64,000 nucleotides of DNA from Varanus komodoensis (GCF_004798865.1 NW_025335761.1:20672502-20736501); one strand, 5' to 3'. Shown: positions 1 to 53,745, counted from the first letter of the stretch. Program-made: numbers and translations. The notes: generated from the letters alone by a model not told the origin.

Positions 1-40547
<40,547 letters not shown>

Positions 40548-42345
40548 TAATTTTGAATCTCTGGAACCTATGTGTTGTTCATATTGGTTTTCTAAGCAGC
40601 CCACGCCTACCAGCAAAAGGGTATACAGATGCCTTGTTTCCATCCCATATGTGGGTGTGAAGAAAAGATTACTGCACTACTGGGGCAAGAGGTGTTCTGT
40701 GTGCACTTTCTCGTGTAGCCCAGAGTTATTACCTTTGCAGATTTGTGAGGAAGAGGGACAGAGACTTCGGGATGCTTGAGCTTAATATTTCCATTAAGTT
40801 TTTTCTGGCATCCTACAAATCATGCACGGAAAAGATCCGGCTTCCATGTAAGAATGGCTGCACGAGCTCCCCTTTTGTTCGTATTCACACCAGCACCCTC
40901 TCCCCTCGTCTTTCAGGTTTCATGTGGAATTCAGCTCCATGCTTATAATAAGGAGATCAACATCTAAACTTTGGGGGATGCTCTGCAGATTCAGAGGAGC
41001 CTTTGGGTTAAGGGGCCTTTTCAAGGAGCTGTGGAAAAAACTTAATGGTTCTAAATGTGTATGAATGGTGAGATACCATGAAGAACAGATTTCAGGGGAA
41101 AGGAGAGAGAAATTTTGCACTGTGTCCTAGAAGGGATCTTTTGTCAGTATCGTGCTTCTGAACTACTAAGGTACTGTTCGGTTGGTCAAACAACACTAGG
41201 ACAGATTAGAGCTTTTCAGAATGACACTGCTGTCTCTGTATCACTGAGTGGGAAGAAGCTTTAACATCACAATGCCAAGGTTCAGTTGCATTTACTTTCA
41301 TAGCATTGGGCTTTAAATACTTTTTTTTGCATTTGGCTTATGTGGGAATCTTTAAAACTTTAGAGTAAAAAGCCATTTTGTGTGAGATTTTTTACAAGAA
41401 GGAATCTGAAACGGGGAAATGTCATTGCTTTTCTTCTCATCGTGCCATAGAAGTGCTTTCTGATAATGTTTTCAGTACCACTGTTCACCATGCTACGAAA
41501 GACGAGCAGTGGGAACGTGCTGTTCCCTGCTTCTATACAGTCTGTAGCTAAAGCAGTGTCTTTCATTCCAAGCCATTCACTTGCTGTGTTCTTTCCTTTA
41601 GCACGTCATGGTTTTCAACAGTGTCCATGCACAGCAGGTTAAGATTGCTCCACTGTGATGGTCCGGCACGGTAGCAAACACCTGTGCGGCTAGTGGAAAT
41701 CGTTAGCGAGCAGCAAAGCAAGTAGTGCATCTCTTTGTTCTGGTGCTCTGTTCTAAATGCACAAGGACCCTCTGCTTCGGCATGAGGTAGACACACATGC
41801 CCACACACACACAAACTCTGTCTGCATTGCACTGAGATGAAGGAGGGAGGCAGTTCTCCTGCCTTCACAATGACATTAAGTGGGATTTTCTTTCTGGGCA
41901 TTTTCACCTTTCAAGGGAGATCCAGGTTATGAGGTGAAGATCTTCGCTAAGGCGGCAAAGGATTTTTCAGTCTCGCGCACCTTGCCTGGCATCCCACAGT
42001 GTAGAGCAAGTGCTTCCTGTTGACTCTGCCTCTGATTTGCACACCTGAAAATAGCAGAAATGGGTTCGGTTAGATTGATTTTTTAAAAACAGATTTGGAG
42101 GGAATAATTGGGTGGGGAAGGGGATATTTAAGTTAAATCATGAAGATTTTACCCTGCCTCCCTCAGATTCACATGTGTATATACAGTGTTTAGAGGGAAT
42201 GAGAAAAATGCCAAGCCTTTTTTCCTCTTTGAATGTGCTGTCTATTTTTATAACTGAACTTGTACATATGTATAAAAAGAGACACATCTTTCTTTTACTA
42301 ACTGGAGAAAAGAATCTTAAATAAAATGGAGTGAGATAATTTTAT
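40548..42345 (+). other. INO80: INO80 3' untranslated region
   Basis: About 1.8 kb of non-coding sequence follows the stop codon with no intervening AATAAA. I recognise no repeat in it. The end is set by the poly(A) signal at 42,320, so the last 10-30 bases are an estimate. Confidence 0.7.
42320..42325 (+). terminator. Poly(A) signal AATAAA, probable end of INO80 transcript
   Basis: A canonical AATAAA is followed within about 40 bases by a TCTCTGTGACTTATTGTTTC stretch, which is T/GT-rich as expected downstream of a cleavage site. A second AATAAA lies near 42,970 and could be an alternative site. Confidence 0.65.
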
Positions 42346-45300
42346 GTAAATTCAGTCTCTGTGACTTATTGTTTCTATGGGGAGTATGGTGAAATGTTGA
42401 AACAAGGTGAGTGTGGAAATGCATCTAGATATGTGGCTGGTTTCCTACATGTGTAGATTAGAAATGCATCCTAGCAATATTGCACTTTATGGCTATTTTC
42501 ACTTTTTAGTAATATCTGCCTTTTGTATGTCTGAGATGACATATGCACAGAGGACTGTGTGCAGAAGGCTTCTTACGGCTGTTTTTGGAGCTATGTCTGA
42601 TAGCATTGAAATGCATGCTAGGAAACGGGAAAGCAAGGGAAATGACGTGGGGGAGCAGAAGCTGTCGTTCAGCGCTGTGCTGTGCTGTGGTGCAAGCGCT
42701 TGTTCCATTCATACAACTGTACACTGGACTTTGATGGATTCCAGTACCTTTCTTACATCCTCTTTTCCCTTCCTGCTTAAATACCTGGGTGCACATCATC
42801 ATAATTGCTTTCCATATGTGTGCCCACTTGTACAAGCCTAGTAGTGATCTGTGTGATTTCTGAGGTCAGTGTACTCTAGTATTTATGCAGTAATTGAATG
42901 TGTTCTCATCCTGTATTGCTGATTATACGTAGACATTCTTTTATGCACTCCTAGTGTTTTCCCTAGTAAAATAAACCATAATCTGACTTCCCCACCCCCA
43001 GTATTTATTGGTTCTCTTTCCACCTAGCATGCCCCTCTTTGGTCTGCAGCTTTACCTGGATTCCTTGCTGGCAGTAACTGATTAAATATCCCTTTGCTAC
43101 TTCCCACAGACTAAACTCTTAGGAAGACATAGATTGGCTTCCTGTCCTATTGTCATATTTATGAATAGTTACTTAAGTTTGATATGACATGGATTTTGAT
43201 ACGGATCTTGGATGCCTGTGGGTCATGCTGCAAATGGCTTAGAGCTCAGCGATTAAGATTCTCACATTGCTAAAAATATGACTTGTTATACCAGTGAAGC
43301 GGGGGTTAGAAAAATAACATGTTGGCTAGTGGCAGACTGTCTTACTGGCTGAGAAGCTCTCATGAAATATGATGCATCTGGCTTAGTTGTGGGGCACATT
43401 TAAATACTGCAAACAAGTGTACTGAAAGAGAATCTGAATGGTTAAGATTTCCCAGGCAGGTCTGTGTTCTAATAGAGATAGGAACATGCACAACCTTCAT
43501 GTGTATTAGGTACAGCAAAGAAGAATGCATATGAATGCCAGAACTGTCTGCTGGAGAGACACAAACACCAAGGCATCCTGCTAAAAAAAAAAGGCAAAGA
43601 AAAATGGGTGAACCTAAATATGCTTTTACCTTTTTACCATGGATGAAGTGATGCAAGAGAATCCAGGATAATACGATCAATTTTTAGTAACTTTTAGACA
43701 GCATACAAGGCCAACAGTATTGGACCCAATAGGTCTCGGGTCCCCAACCTTGTGCTCTCAAATGTATAACTGCTACTCCCACCAGGCTGGGGTAGGTTGG
43801 TTTACAGCAGTGTTTCCCAACCTTTTCTATGCCCTGCCCCACTAGAAAAGGATTATGTTTGCACCACCTACAAAAGTAGTATAACATCTGAAGATGAAGC
43901 AGTCAAATGTGTAATTTTTTAACCACAAATTGAACTACATACAGTACTGTGGGTGAACAAATAGAACTAAAAAAGTAAGCTTTTAACTCAGTGCATAAAA
44001 TTGAGTGAAATATAAATTGAGTGATTAGAAAAAAATGTAAGTAAAATCAATCCCAAATATGAACATAAAATTCAATGACTTCTTTGTTTCTGGTTCTCAT
44101 TCATGATTTTGTCAAAACATGGAACTTTCTTGCTGATTGTGATCTGCACGTCTGCCTGTGGGTTAGTGTGATTCTTAGAGTTTTTCTTGATTGACAGAAA
44201 ACTGAATCCAAATGCAAATAAAATAATAATTTTATTATTGGGATAATTTTTAATGTATCCTCTTTGTCACAGCCCCTGAAATGCCATCTCCAGGTGGGAA
44301 ACCCCTGGTTTACAGGATGGTCTCTAAGTTTTTTCCTATCAAGATCAGAAACAATCATATTTTTCCTTTCCTGGCCTAGCTTTTTGTTGCTAACTGGGTT
44401 GCTTTAATTAGGATGATAAAATCAGAGTTTACATCTCTTCCTAAGCTTTTGGATATTGCTGATAATTACCTACCCCCACAAGGTAGGAATGTTAGCCCCT
44501 ATCAAAGTGAATAAGGAAACCCCAGGAGCTCTGCATTTATGTCTGTTTCTCATGTACTTCAGAGTCTTCAGTATAGGGGTATTAGACTTCTCAGCTTCTT
44601 CAACCACTTCCAAATCTCAGATCTTTTTTAGTTGTCCTTCCTAGTAAGTTACTTAAAGGTTTAAAGTTCATTATCTCCCATTCTGGGAAGCACTCAGATG
44701 TTTAACTTAAGAATCATTTAATCTCTTAGCCTTAAGAAGTTAAGAAGTCTTAACTTCACCAGACACCGGTTGTGTTTAATACTTTCCATTTGTTTTGAAT
44801 AAAATATTTTTGTGATATGAATGCTATGTTTGACTATTCCAAGATCCTACAGACTCTTGATTAATAACAAATAACAGGATGCTGTGAGCAATTGTGAAAC
44901 AAAATGATTACATTGCTAATAGCAGAACTGCTCACATTTTGTCAAAGTCAAGGAGGAAAACTTTTGCATCTCTGCAAGTGTACCAAAACAACAAAGAGAT
45001 GGGCAGCTTGTCTGGTGGGACAAGAGAATAATCAGTACAAAGGTGGTCATATGGTTTGTGTTGATTCTACTTCATGTAGGATTCTGGGAAAGCAAAAACC
45101 AACTAGGGACTGCATTCAGTGTATGATAAGGCACAGCCACACACACTGCAAAGTCAACAGTCTACTTCTCTGCATGGGCATAAAGTGCAAGACTTCATTG
45201 GATTAAGTTGTAGAAGCAGCTGAGGTTCTTCTGGCAACTGTGTGCATCTCCTTAGGGAGAGCCTTATCCTTTGACAATATTAGGCTTATAGCAGTGCAAT

Positions 45301-46827
45301 CTTACTTGAATTGGAGGAAAGGTTTGGCGCATTTGGCAAAGCCTCATGGTAATCTGCAAGGTAATGGTTCTATTGATGAAAAAAATCCTGGCTATATAAA
45401 ACGTTCCATGTTATCAAAATGGTTAACTGGCACTCTAACTAGAAAATGAAGATTGCATCTGCAAGTTTTAAACGGTTTTAACTTCAAATTGCAGATGAAG
45501 TCCTAATTCATAGGGCTATTCATGTCATAGCTTTACTGCAAGAAACTAATTTTTAGTTCTTTTGATATGGCCGGATGTTTTGCATTAAGTATAAATCTGT
45601 GGTTCAATTTTTCTTTAAATGGTTTTATCTGGTATTTGCTTTGAGCAGTAACATACTTGCAGAGTGCCATGTAGTTATTGAATAAAAAACTAGAAAGCTC
45701 TTTGTAACATTGATTGGGTTCACATATCACCCTAAGCCATGATGGACTGTTGTTATGGGTGATTGCAGGTTAGCTTAGCATGACTTCAAAACCCAGAGCC
45801 ATTTTTTCATTATGGGTGGTTTTCACAAACAAGCCACACTGGGGATCCTGTTCATTTTGTTTTTCCGGAGTTATACCATAACTGATGTCCTCTAACCTGT
45901 GATGGAACTTCATGGCCAACATACAAGCGGTGCTTAGAGATACATGGATACAGTGTAGTGTTAGCATATCAGAATAGGACCAGGAAAGACCTAGATTCAA
46001 AAAGCCAGTGAGCTTATTGAGTGAACTCGGGCTATCATAGCTTTCAGCATAACTTAATTCATGGAGTCGTGAATGTAAAACTGAACAGAGGGGGAAGTAC
46101 CATGTACAGCACCCCAAGACACTTGCAAAAATTAGGGATACAAATGTAATAAATATGGTTGAAGAAAACAATCTGACAGCTTTAGCAAACGTTTGTCTGT
46201 TTGTTTGTTGGCACCTCTGGAAAAAGCTCCAATTGACCCTTTCCACTTCCTTTTATGGCACAAATGTTTTGTTTTTGTTCCTTTTCAATATCACTGTTGC
46301 CATTCATGCCACCTCTGCACATAAGGCAAGCTTGTGCATAATGCTGAAAGTTGAACTGTTAAACATTATGTGCTTCCATTAGTTATGAGACAAACAACAT
46401 ATCACTTGTTGATGATATGACATCATGAGTCCATGTACTTTCCCAGCAGTTTAACCTTGGGTGAACCGCAGTAACCAGGGTGGATTTTTATGAGTAACAA
46501 GAGACTCATAAAATCCATTTGAAGTTGTTATTACAAATCCAACTCTCATGCAGTGCTCTTGAACGGAAGTATAGCATTATTCTGCTTCATTGCCTTTCTG
46601 TGTCCCAGTATAACTGATACTACATGCAGCAGGAAATGTGTGTAGTACTTCAGAAAAGAATCCACTTCATCACTAATAGATCGCCATCTAAGGGCTATCT
46701 CCTTCCAGGTCTACAGTTGTAAGATGGAAAGAACGTCTTCATCTTTATGAAAGACATTGGCATACTGAGACTATACAATCAAACCAAATTCATACCGTTT
46801 TCTCACAAATAGCCCTCTATACATGCC
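42346..46827. other. Intergenic, first part
   Basis: No host gene seen. It holds the hAT element at 43,808-44,307, a hAT-like left-end fragment at about 43,737-43,795 (GGGTCCCCAACCTTGTGCTC), and a 22-base hairpin at 44,736-44,757 (GAAGTTAAG, loop AAGT, CTTAACTTC). The open frames at 42,407-42,841 and 45,770-46,246 (minus) have no recognisable domain. Confidence 0.6.
43808..44307. mobile_element. hAT non-autonomous element, 500 bp, target duplication GTTTACAG
   Basis: GTTTACAG occurs at 43,800-43,807 and 44,308-44,315. The ends CAGTGTTTCCCAACCT and, inverted, CAGGGGTTTCCCACCT agree. The interior is AT-rich and non-coding. The ends resemble the MER/Charlie-like 'cagtgtttcccaaccttt' type. Confidence 0.92.
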
Positions 46828-48420
46828 CATAAGAACATAAATCATTCTGGATCAAACCAAAGATCTATCTAGTCCAGCACACCATACACATGGTGGCAAG
46901 CCAGCTGCCCACAGGCTCCTTCAAGCTGGATGGGTGCAAGACCTCCTCCTGCCCAAGCTCCTCAGCAACTGGGGTATGCAAGCATGCTGCCTCTGGCAAA
47001 TGAGGCAGCACACAGCCAGCAAGGCTAGTAGCCACTGATAGCCTCCTCCCTCATGAATCTGCCCAGTTCCTTTTTAAAGCCATCCAGATTGGCAGCCAAC
47101 ACCACTTCCTGTGGCCACAAACTCCATAGTTCAACTATGTTGTGTGAAGAAATACTTCTGGGTTGTCCTAAACTTCCCCCAGTCAGCTTCATGGGATGAC
47201 TCCAGGTTTGAGTGGAAACGGAGAAAAGCATTTCTCTCTCAATTTTCTCCCCTCTATACATAATTTTAAACACATCTATTGTGTCTTCACTTACCTTTTA
47301 TACAAGCTGAACTGTCCCAGTTCTTGTAGCCACTCCTCACAGGGGAGATGCTCCAGCCTCCTGGTCATTTTCATTGCCCTTCTCTGTACTTTTTCCATGA
47401 TGACTAGAACTAGACAGAAAATTCTAAGTGAAGTTTTATTTTCTATTCTGTCCTTAATTATGTCTTGCATGGAGTTTGCCTTTTCCACAGTAGCCACATG
47501 CTGGGCCAACAATTTCATTGAGCTGCCCACTTCTACCCAAGCTCCCTTTCTAGTTCAGTCACTACTTCTTCTGATACCATCAGCATATACTTCTAGTTGG
47601 GATATTTTGCCCCAACATGCATTACTTTATACTTGCTTATATTGAGCTGCATTTGCCATTTGATGCCCATTCCCTCAGCTTGGAGAGATCCCTTTGGAGC
47701 TCCTAACAATTCCTTTGGGATTTGACCATTCTAAACAGTTTGGTTTCATCAGCAAACTTGGCCATTTCCCTACCCACAGCTAATTCCAGATCATTTAAGA
47801 ATAGGTTGAAAAGCACTGGTCCAGAACCCTGCAGGACTCCATGGTGACATCTCTGCCCTGGGAGAAGTTGCCATTTATTCCCACCCTGTCTTCTGTTCCT
47901 TACCCAGTTTGTGATCCATAAAAGGACTTTCCCTCTTATTCCATGACTGCTTAGTTTGCTTCCTTGATTCACCTTGTTAACCATGCTGGTGATTTCCTGG
48001 ACTTTGTGCCACCTTTCCTCACTTGTGGTATGCATATTATCTGTGCCTCTACTATCCTGTTTTTGCATAATCTCCAAGTGTATTCAATTTCTTTTCTTGG
48101 TTCCCCTCTTCAGCTTCTGCTTACCAGTTCCCTTAATTTTGAGATGTTGCCTCTTTTGAAGTTGCACACAACTGTGTTAGACCTCTTTGGCAACCTTCCT
48201 CCTAATTGTATATTACGATCTGATACCACTGTCATCACTGTTATTTAATAGCTCAACAACAGTTGCATCCTGAACTATGTCCTGATCAGTTTCACCTAAG
48301 ACTAAATCCAGGATTGCCTCCCCTCTGGTTGCTTTCATGACCAACTGCACAGGCACTTAGGATATCAAGAAATTTAACTTCTCACATGGTTCTCACAGCA
48401 AAGAGAAGCATATTAATCAT
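46828..48420 (-). repeat. CR1-type LINE, minus strand, internally deleted
   Basis: On the minus strand: KATRGEAILDLVLG and NIQLGGRLPKR (endonuclease end, about 48,330-48,180), TSEERWHKVQEI (about 48,010), then directly HGIRGKVLLWITNWVRNRRQ, VLQGSGPVLFNLFLNDLEL and KFADETKLFRMVKSQRNC (reverse transcriptase), VQRRAMKMTRRLEHLP, and a 3' end in TTATGTTCTTATG. The stretch between the endonuclease linker and GIRGK, about one third of the polymerase, is missing. The FADDTKL box reads FADETKL. Several stops. Confidence 0.88.
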
Positions 48421-48489
48421 GCTGCCAAACAAAGTATAAAATAGAAACTTACTTTTTTTTCCACAGAAAAAGGTCCTACAGTCCATGCT

Positions 48490-48600
48490 GACTGCATTTG
48501 GATGCATGCCCTTAATTTAAAAAAAAATACGGTACTCTTAATTTTTTTTAAAGCTCTCAGGATGGTTCACAAGATGTAAAATGTCACATAAAATAAAAGG
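48490..48600 (-). repeat. Squamate interspersed repeat fragment
   Basis: CTCTCAGGATGGTTCACAAG, then AAAATGTCACATAAAATAAA, looks like the antisense A-rich arm seen at 40.0 and 57.1 kb. Weakly supported. Confidence 0.3.
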
Positions 48601-49259
48601 CAATGTGATTAGAGACTATACACTTCATACAGAAATTTAAAACCAGCAAAGCCTACCATTATCCCTTATAACCAACGCTGCTAACATTCCAGAAAGCCAT
48701 GAAAAAGATGCAGGGGCACCAGGCAAGGCTCCCTGGACAGAGCTTTCTGTGGAAAAGCAGCATCTGCGTGCACCAAACACAACTTCCTGAGGAAAGCATT
48801 CAGCCGTTGAACAGGGTGTCTGAACTTGATGACCTCCCTGATCATTACCCATCCAACTTTCAAAAGTGGGAGACCAGAGGAGGACCTCTGATAATGATCA
48901 TAGTACTAAGTACTAAATGGGCTAATGTAAGAGAAGGCACCCAAACCCCAAGCCACTTAGGAAGCAATCATATGCTTCCTTACCTGGGAGCAAACTCAAC
49001 AGAACTTGCTTCTTGTTCTGGTTATGTGTTCCCAAGTGGTCTCTGACCCAATGAATGAATGAATGCTCAGCACAGCCTTGAGAGCCTTGCTCAGTTCTTG
49101 TAAATTCAAGATTTCCTTAATGGGGTCCACTCACCTCATATTTGATCTTCCTTTTCTTCTCCTGCCTTTGCCTTTTCCTAACATGATTTGTTTCTTAGTA
49201 GGCGTGTACTGAACTGCAGAGGTAAGCACCTACATCTTGCATTATGGCCAGAAATGGAC

Positions 49260-49350
49260 AGTGGGTGCTGTATTCTTACACCCTGATCCTAAGCATGTTT
49301 ATTAATCAGTAACTCTCACTGGGTTTGAAGGAGATCGCTCCCAAGTAAAT
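49260..49350 (+). repeat. Short squamate repeat tail
   Basis: CCTGATCCTAAGCATGTTTA followed by CTCCCAAGTAAATGTGC is the common 'cctaagcatgtttactcagaagtaagt' wording. Similar pieces lie near 13,772, 19,335, 20,023, 48,955 and 56,366-56,470. These are degenerate, so family calls are tentative. Confidence 0.4.
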
Positions 49351-49391
49351 GTGCAGCAGATTGCTGCTTCATGTGCAGCAATCTTATATAC

Positions 49392-49723
49392 CAGGGTGGG
49401 TAACTGCAGAGGGTCCAGGGAACACCCCCCATATCCTCCAGTTGCTTCCATGAATTTCCCAGCAGCAAAAAACATCAGCAATTTGTTGCTGATGCTTGGA
49501 AGCAGACACTTGCAGAAGACTATCAGGCTTTCTCTTATATTTATATCCCGCCTTTTTCCTGCAGGGTAAAATTCAAGAGGGCTTACCCAAATCTGCTCCC
49601 CTCTGAGCTGAGTGTGGCCATTTACCTTTTCAGCTGCAAACCACCTATGTTTTTGTCACCACCATGAATTGCTGGCGTGTCCAGGCCTGGATGTGGGCCA
49701 CAGGCTGTGTGTTGCCTACCTCA
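49392..49723. mobile_element. hAT non-autonomous element, 332 bp, target duplication TTATATAC
   Basis: TTATATAC occurs at 49,384-49,391 and 49,724-49,731. The left end CAGGGTGGGTAACTGC and the inverted right end TGAGGTAGGCAACACA match moderately. The right flank has GGCCACAGGCTGTGTGTTGC. Inside, about 49,537-49,600, is an antisense SINE tail (TTATATTTATATCCCGCCTT), so a nested insertion is likely. Confidence 0.8.
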
Positions 49724-50639
49724 TTATATACTGGAAGAACCACCATTAAAAACAGTGAGATGTTCTGCTCAGTAGTCAGCTACCGGATTTTGTTGTAAGT
49801 CTTTTTTTAAATAGCAGCTGATACAGGCTACCATACGCTAGCAGAAAAACACAACGGTGGGTGTCTTGTGCACTTGTACAGGTTTTCCTAAAGACAAAAA
49901 CCACAATATAGGGACTGCTTATTCGTAATTTTTCTGACTTGCTTCAGCTTCTTGTTCTGATCTTTACCTGCTGGCAAAAGCATGAATGGCATGTTGTCTC
50001 TGTTTTTCCTTGCTGTTCTTCAGTATAAAGCAGGTGCACATCACAAATACAGATCTTTTTATGCATGCTATCCCATTCATGTTTAAAATATATAATCACT
50101 ATGTCCAATCATCACTACAATTAGCAGCTGTCAGTCACTTTAGTGTGTCTCAGAATACCTTTAAATTATGTCTAGGAACCATTTAGCCTTAAAGCCGTGA
50201 CTGTTCAGATATCTCCATTTGTATTTGTTTTGAAATGATGACAAGCCAGCCACATGTTGCAATTATACGCTTGTTAGGTGATGACAGGTGCAAATGCATA
50301 CGTTCAATGGAATGCTCATACGCACACGCCTTTATTCCTTCTGCTGCTACCTGTGAGGCTTTCCACTCTGCAGCCAGAGAAGTTAAACTTCCCCTCATGC
50401 TTCCCACTTAAAGCACCAACTTCCTTCAAGCAGACAAAGTCCTAGATTGCCCTGTGCTCGCCAGCTTGGTGCATGATCCTCAGAAGGGGCCTAAGGCTGC
50501 CACTCTTTGCAACCAGCCTTTCCAAAAAGGTCGCGCGTGGAAAGCACCGATCTCCTGTCCCTGCCATGCCCGTCTCCCAGCCCACTTCTGCTTACTGGTC
50601 ACTCCATCCATCCATCCTCCTTTTGGTCTTGAGCCTTAG

Positions 50640-52339
50640 TCAAGGCCAGCAGAGCCACTGCGGCCAGCAGGCCTTTCCCCGCACATGGAAACAGCAGGGC
50701 TGGCCAACCTCAGCCCCTTGTCACTCTTCTCACTCTGCTTGCCTCCTAGCCTGAGGGAAAGAGGCCAGCAAGGTGAAGCTTCACTGCCAGTCCCACTGGT
50801 TCATCACTGAAAAGATGCACATTTGTATTACGTGCACACAATCCCCAGGCACTCCAGTGATTATTTGCCCTGTTCCCATCTTTGCCACTGAATGCCAGCA
50901 AGCTCTTGACATTCAGTTGAGAAAAGGCCTCTCTGGGTTCTTTCACAGTCTGCTCAGAAGCAAACTTGAGTATGCATATAGCAAGGAGCTGTAGCTGCTC
51001 TAGGCAAACATCAAACATAAGGACAAAAGAAGGGCTATGCTGGGTGAGAGCAGAGGCCGACACACCCCACCTTTTATTCATACAGTGGCCCTACAGGTGC
51101 CTGTGAAAAATCTGCAAGGACCTTCTGGCTTGTATTCTGCACCAAATGGAATACAAAGATGTATACTGCCTCTGATCCTGGAGGTAAAGCCTTTCTCTTA
51201 GGCAGTGGGTATTACTCACACTTTACATTATTATATAAAAGCCTTGCTAAGTGAAAGCATCCTGTAGTTAATGTTCTGGTGGACTTGCAGTAAATCTCAA
51301 TCGGATTAAAAGTATTGGTTTCCATTCCTTCCCATTGGTGGCTGCTAACACAGGGCTGCAAGAGCACACATTTCTCAACAATTTAGCATATTCTCTGCCA
51401 CTTAAATCATCTTTTCCCATTTTGCAGTTACATTGTCTTTTCCAGTTTGCACTTGCTGCAGCATTGCTTCTAAAAGTGTTTTGCCAACAAATGCCCAGAC
51501 TCCCCACAAGCCCTGTGTAATAGATAATTATAGAGAGCCAGTTTAAAAATAATATGCTGACTTCTTGAACTGCCCTCAAATCCATGCCACTTCTGATGTG
51601 TGGGCAATGACTGAAGCTATATTTAGGTGCCATTACCTGCTATAAACATTTTAATTCTTTTAATCCCCTAAGCCATGTAATTATTTTCTCTGCTAGGTAG
51701 CACGACATCGTCCTGGCTTTGCAAGATGCAGGACTCCAGAATCATTGTCATCGGAGACTGGCTGAGTGCTCTGTGTGGTGCAGGCAAATTCAAACCATGT
51801 ACCACTCAGCCAGAAATTATTATAATTTGTTAGAAATTCAGGCAAACCAGATGAGGCCGTGGAGAGAAGTAGGCAACGTGGAGGGGAGAAAATGATGAGT
51901 GATGATCTTTGCAACAAAGATGCAAAACTATGGTGAAAGGACCGATGGGCAAAAAGGGTTTCCTCACAGCAGGAATGGTCAGAAGTGGCAGAGGGGAAAA
52001 GGCACCAAGACGGAGGAGCAGGTGGGAGAAGAGAGGCAAGGAAGCTGTGCATGAGAAAGTGGAAAAACGGTCAGCCGTGAAGTGCTGCTGCTGCATGTTA
52101 AGGGGGCGTATGGTGAAGCATCAGGCACTCAGCATTTAAGCCTGTGTCTGGGTGGGTGCTCTGCCTGCCTAGGTTCCCACTACACCATCCAAGTAGAGCA
52201 GGAAGCTCAGAAGGGGAGGCAATTGGTGTGAACTGGTCAAAGAACTTTGGCTCTCCGATGGCACAGAGATGCTGGTGCTGCTGTCTGTAGGAAGTCCATA
52301 TTTGTACATCTATCTTAGCAAAGTCAAGGTCTAGAGTGT
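50640..52339. other. Intergenic stretch with nothing recognised
   Basis: I see no gene and no repeat family I can name here. The short open frames on both strands have no domain I recognise. Confidence 0.5.
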
Positions 52340-52440
52340 GAGAGGAAACGTGGAAACGTAGGAACAGAGCGAGTCAGAAGGGGTATCCCGGGCCATCTTG
52401 TCTGACCCCCGGCTCCAGTTCAGTCCACTCATGACATGCA
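52340..52440 (-). repeat. CR1-type LINE 3' tail, minus strand
   Basis: The minus strand reads GGGGGTCAGACAAGATGGCC, then CCCCTTCTGACTCGCTCTGT and CCTACGTTTCCACG. It is the same subfamily as 35,214-35,302. Confidence 0.7.
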
Positions 52441-52509
52441 TCCATAAGGCATGATGCTGTGTCACTAAGGGAGTAGCCTGTGCCCCAGCTTCTTCTTCTT
52501 CATGGCCTA

Positions 52510-53560
52510 CTCTGGACTGCCAAGTTTTAATGGAATGCTCCAGGAGGTAGAGATAACCGCAGGGTTTCCATTGCAGGCAAGCACTATGCCAGTTGGAGAT
52601 AACAGCAGGAAATTTGGGGGGGTGAAGCAATCACCCAGTGGCTTTGATGTGCAGTGGGCTCCCACCCAAGAAACCCTTCCTGGACCCAGCAATCTCAATA
52701 AATTTGGGGCACTGGCAAATATCCCCTTCTTGGGTGAGGTTTTGAGCTGGTGGTAGCCAACCAGCTCCAGGCACTCTTGGAGGAGACTACTTATCTGGAT
52801 CCATTTCATTCAGGATTCAGCTTGGGTTTTGGCATGGAAACAGCTATGCTTGCTCTGTATGATGACCTACGTAAGGTGTGAGGAGAGTGACTCTGTTGGT
52901 ATTCCTGGATCCCTGAGCAGCTTTCTGTACCATCAGCCAAGGCTTCCTCCTGGGGAGGCTGGCTGAGTTGGGAGTAGGGGGTGCTTTATTGCAGTGGTTT
53001 TGCTCCTACTGAAATGGCCTGCTCCAGAAGGTTGAGCTTGGGGAATGCTACTCTTCCCCTTGGTTTCTCTCCAGGGATAGTCTGATTCGAAAATCTGTGC
53101 TCTGGTAATCTCTAAACTGGATTACTGCAATGTGCTGTATGTGGGGCTGCCACACGACAGAATTCAGCAGCTTGATTAATAACTGAAACCAGTAGGTTCA
53201 AACACATAACACTTACTCTGACCCTATTGTTTGGCTATCTATATGTTTCCTAGCTAAATTCAAGGTGCTAGTTTTAACCTAAAAAGCCCGACATGGCTTG
53301 GGACCAGAAACTATTTGGTTCAACCTTTCCCAACCTGATACTGACTGTGGAGATTAATCCAACATGCCTGGGACTACCAGCAGAGGAACCCTGAACTGGC
53401 TCACTGTTGTCAACATGGCCTGGGAGTGACTCTTCCAGTTTCTGGCAAGAATGTTTCCAGCTGCACCTGGAGATTCTGCATATACAGTGGGTGTTTCATC
53501 ACCAAGCTGCATTCCATATTATAATTTCTGGCAGTCCAGAAGTATATTACATCCAGTCAT
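52510..53560 (+). repeat. L2-type LINE fragment, internally deleted
   Basis: FLGEVLSWW, DPFHSGFSLGFGMETAMLAL (about 52,797-52,855) is the L2 region of type DPFQSGFRPG.GTETAL. Then ALVISKLDYCN-type text (53,100-53,140, 'ALVISKLDYCNVLYVGLP') and KFKVLVLT near 53,260. The YADD box and the palm between them are gone. Strongly decayed. Confidence 0.75.
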
Positions 53561-53659
53561 GTATTTCCAATTTAATAGTACCAACTTAATACAAAAGCGA
53601 AACACATGTTGCTGCATCAGGTGACGTTCATCCTTCCAACCCCTTCCCCATGCTCTGCT

Positions 53660-53745
53660 TTTGATCTGTGGACTGTAAGCCCTTTGGGGTAGGGACCTGC
53701 CTTTTTGCTTAAGTTGCTTGGAAGTGCCATACCAACACTGATTGC
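53660..53745 (+). repeat. MIR/L2-type tail-like segment
   Basis: GGACTGTAAGCCCTTTGGGG and GTAGGGACCTGCCTTTTTGC have the 'ctgtaagctcc..ggggcagggac' wording seen in old vertebrate SINE/LINE ends. Confidence 0.4.

Noticed and set aside
40548-42345. Short frames in the INO80 3' region (for example 41,563-41,907 minus)
   Set aside because: They lie in the 3' UTR, are short and show no domain.
45770-46246. 158-codon minus-strand frame
   Set aside because: No domain, no conserved-looking pattern and no splice or start context. The DNA around it resembles repeat-derived sequence.
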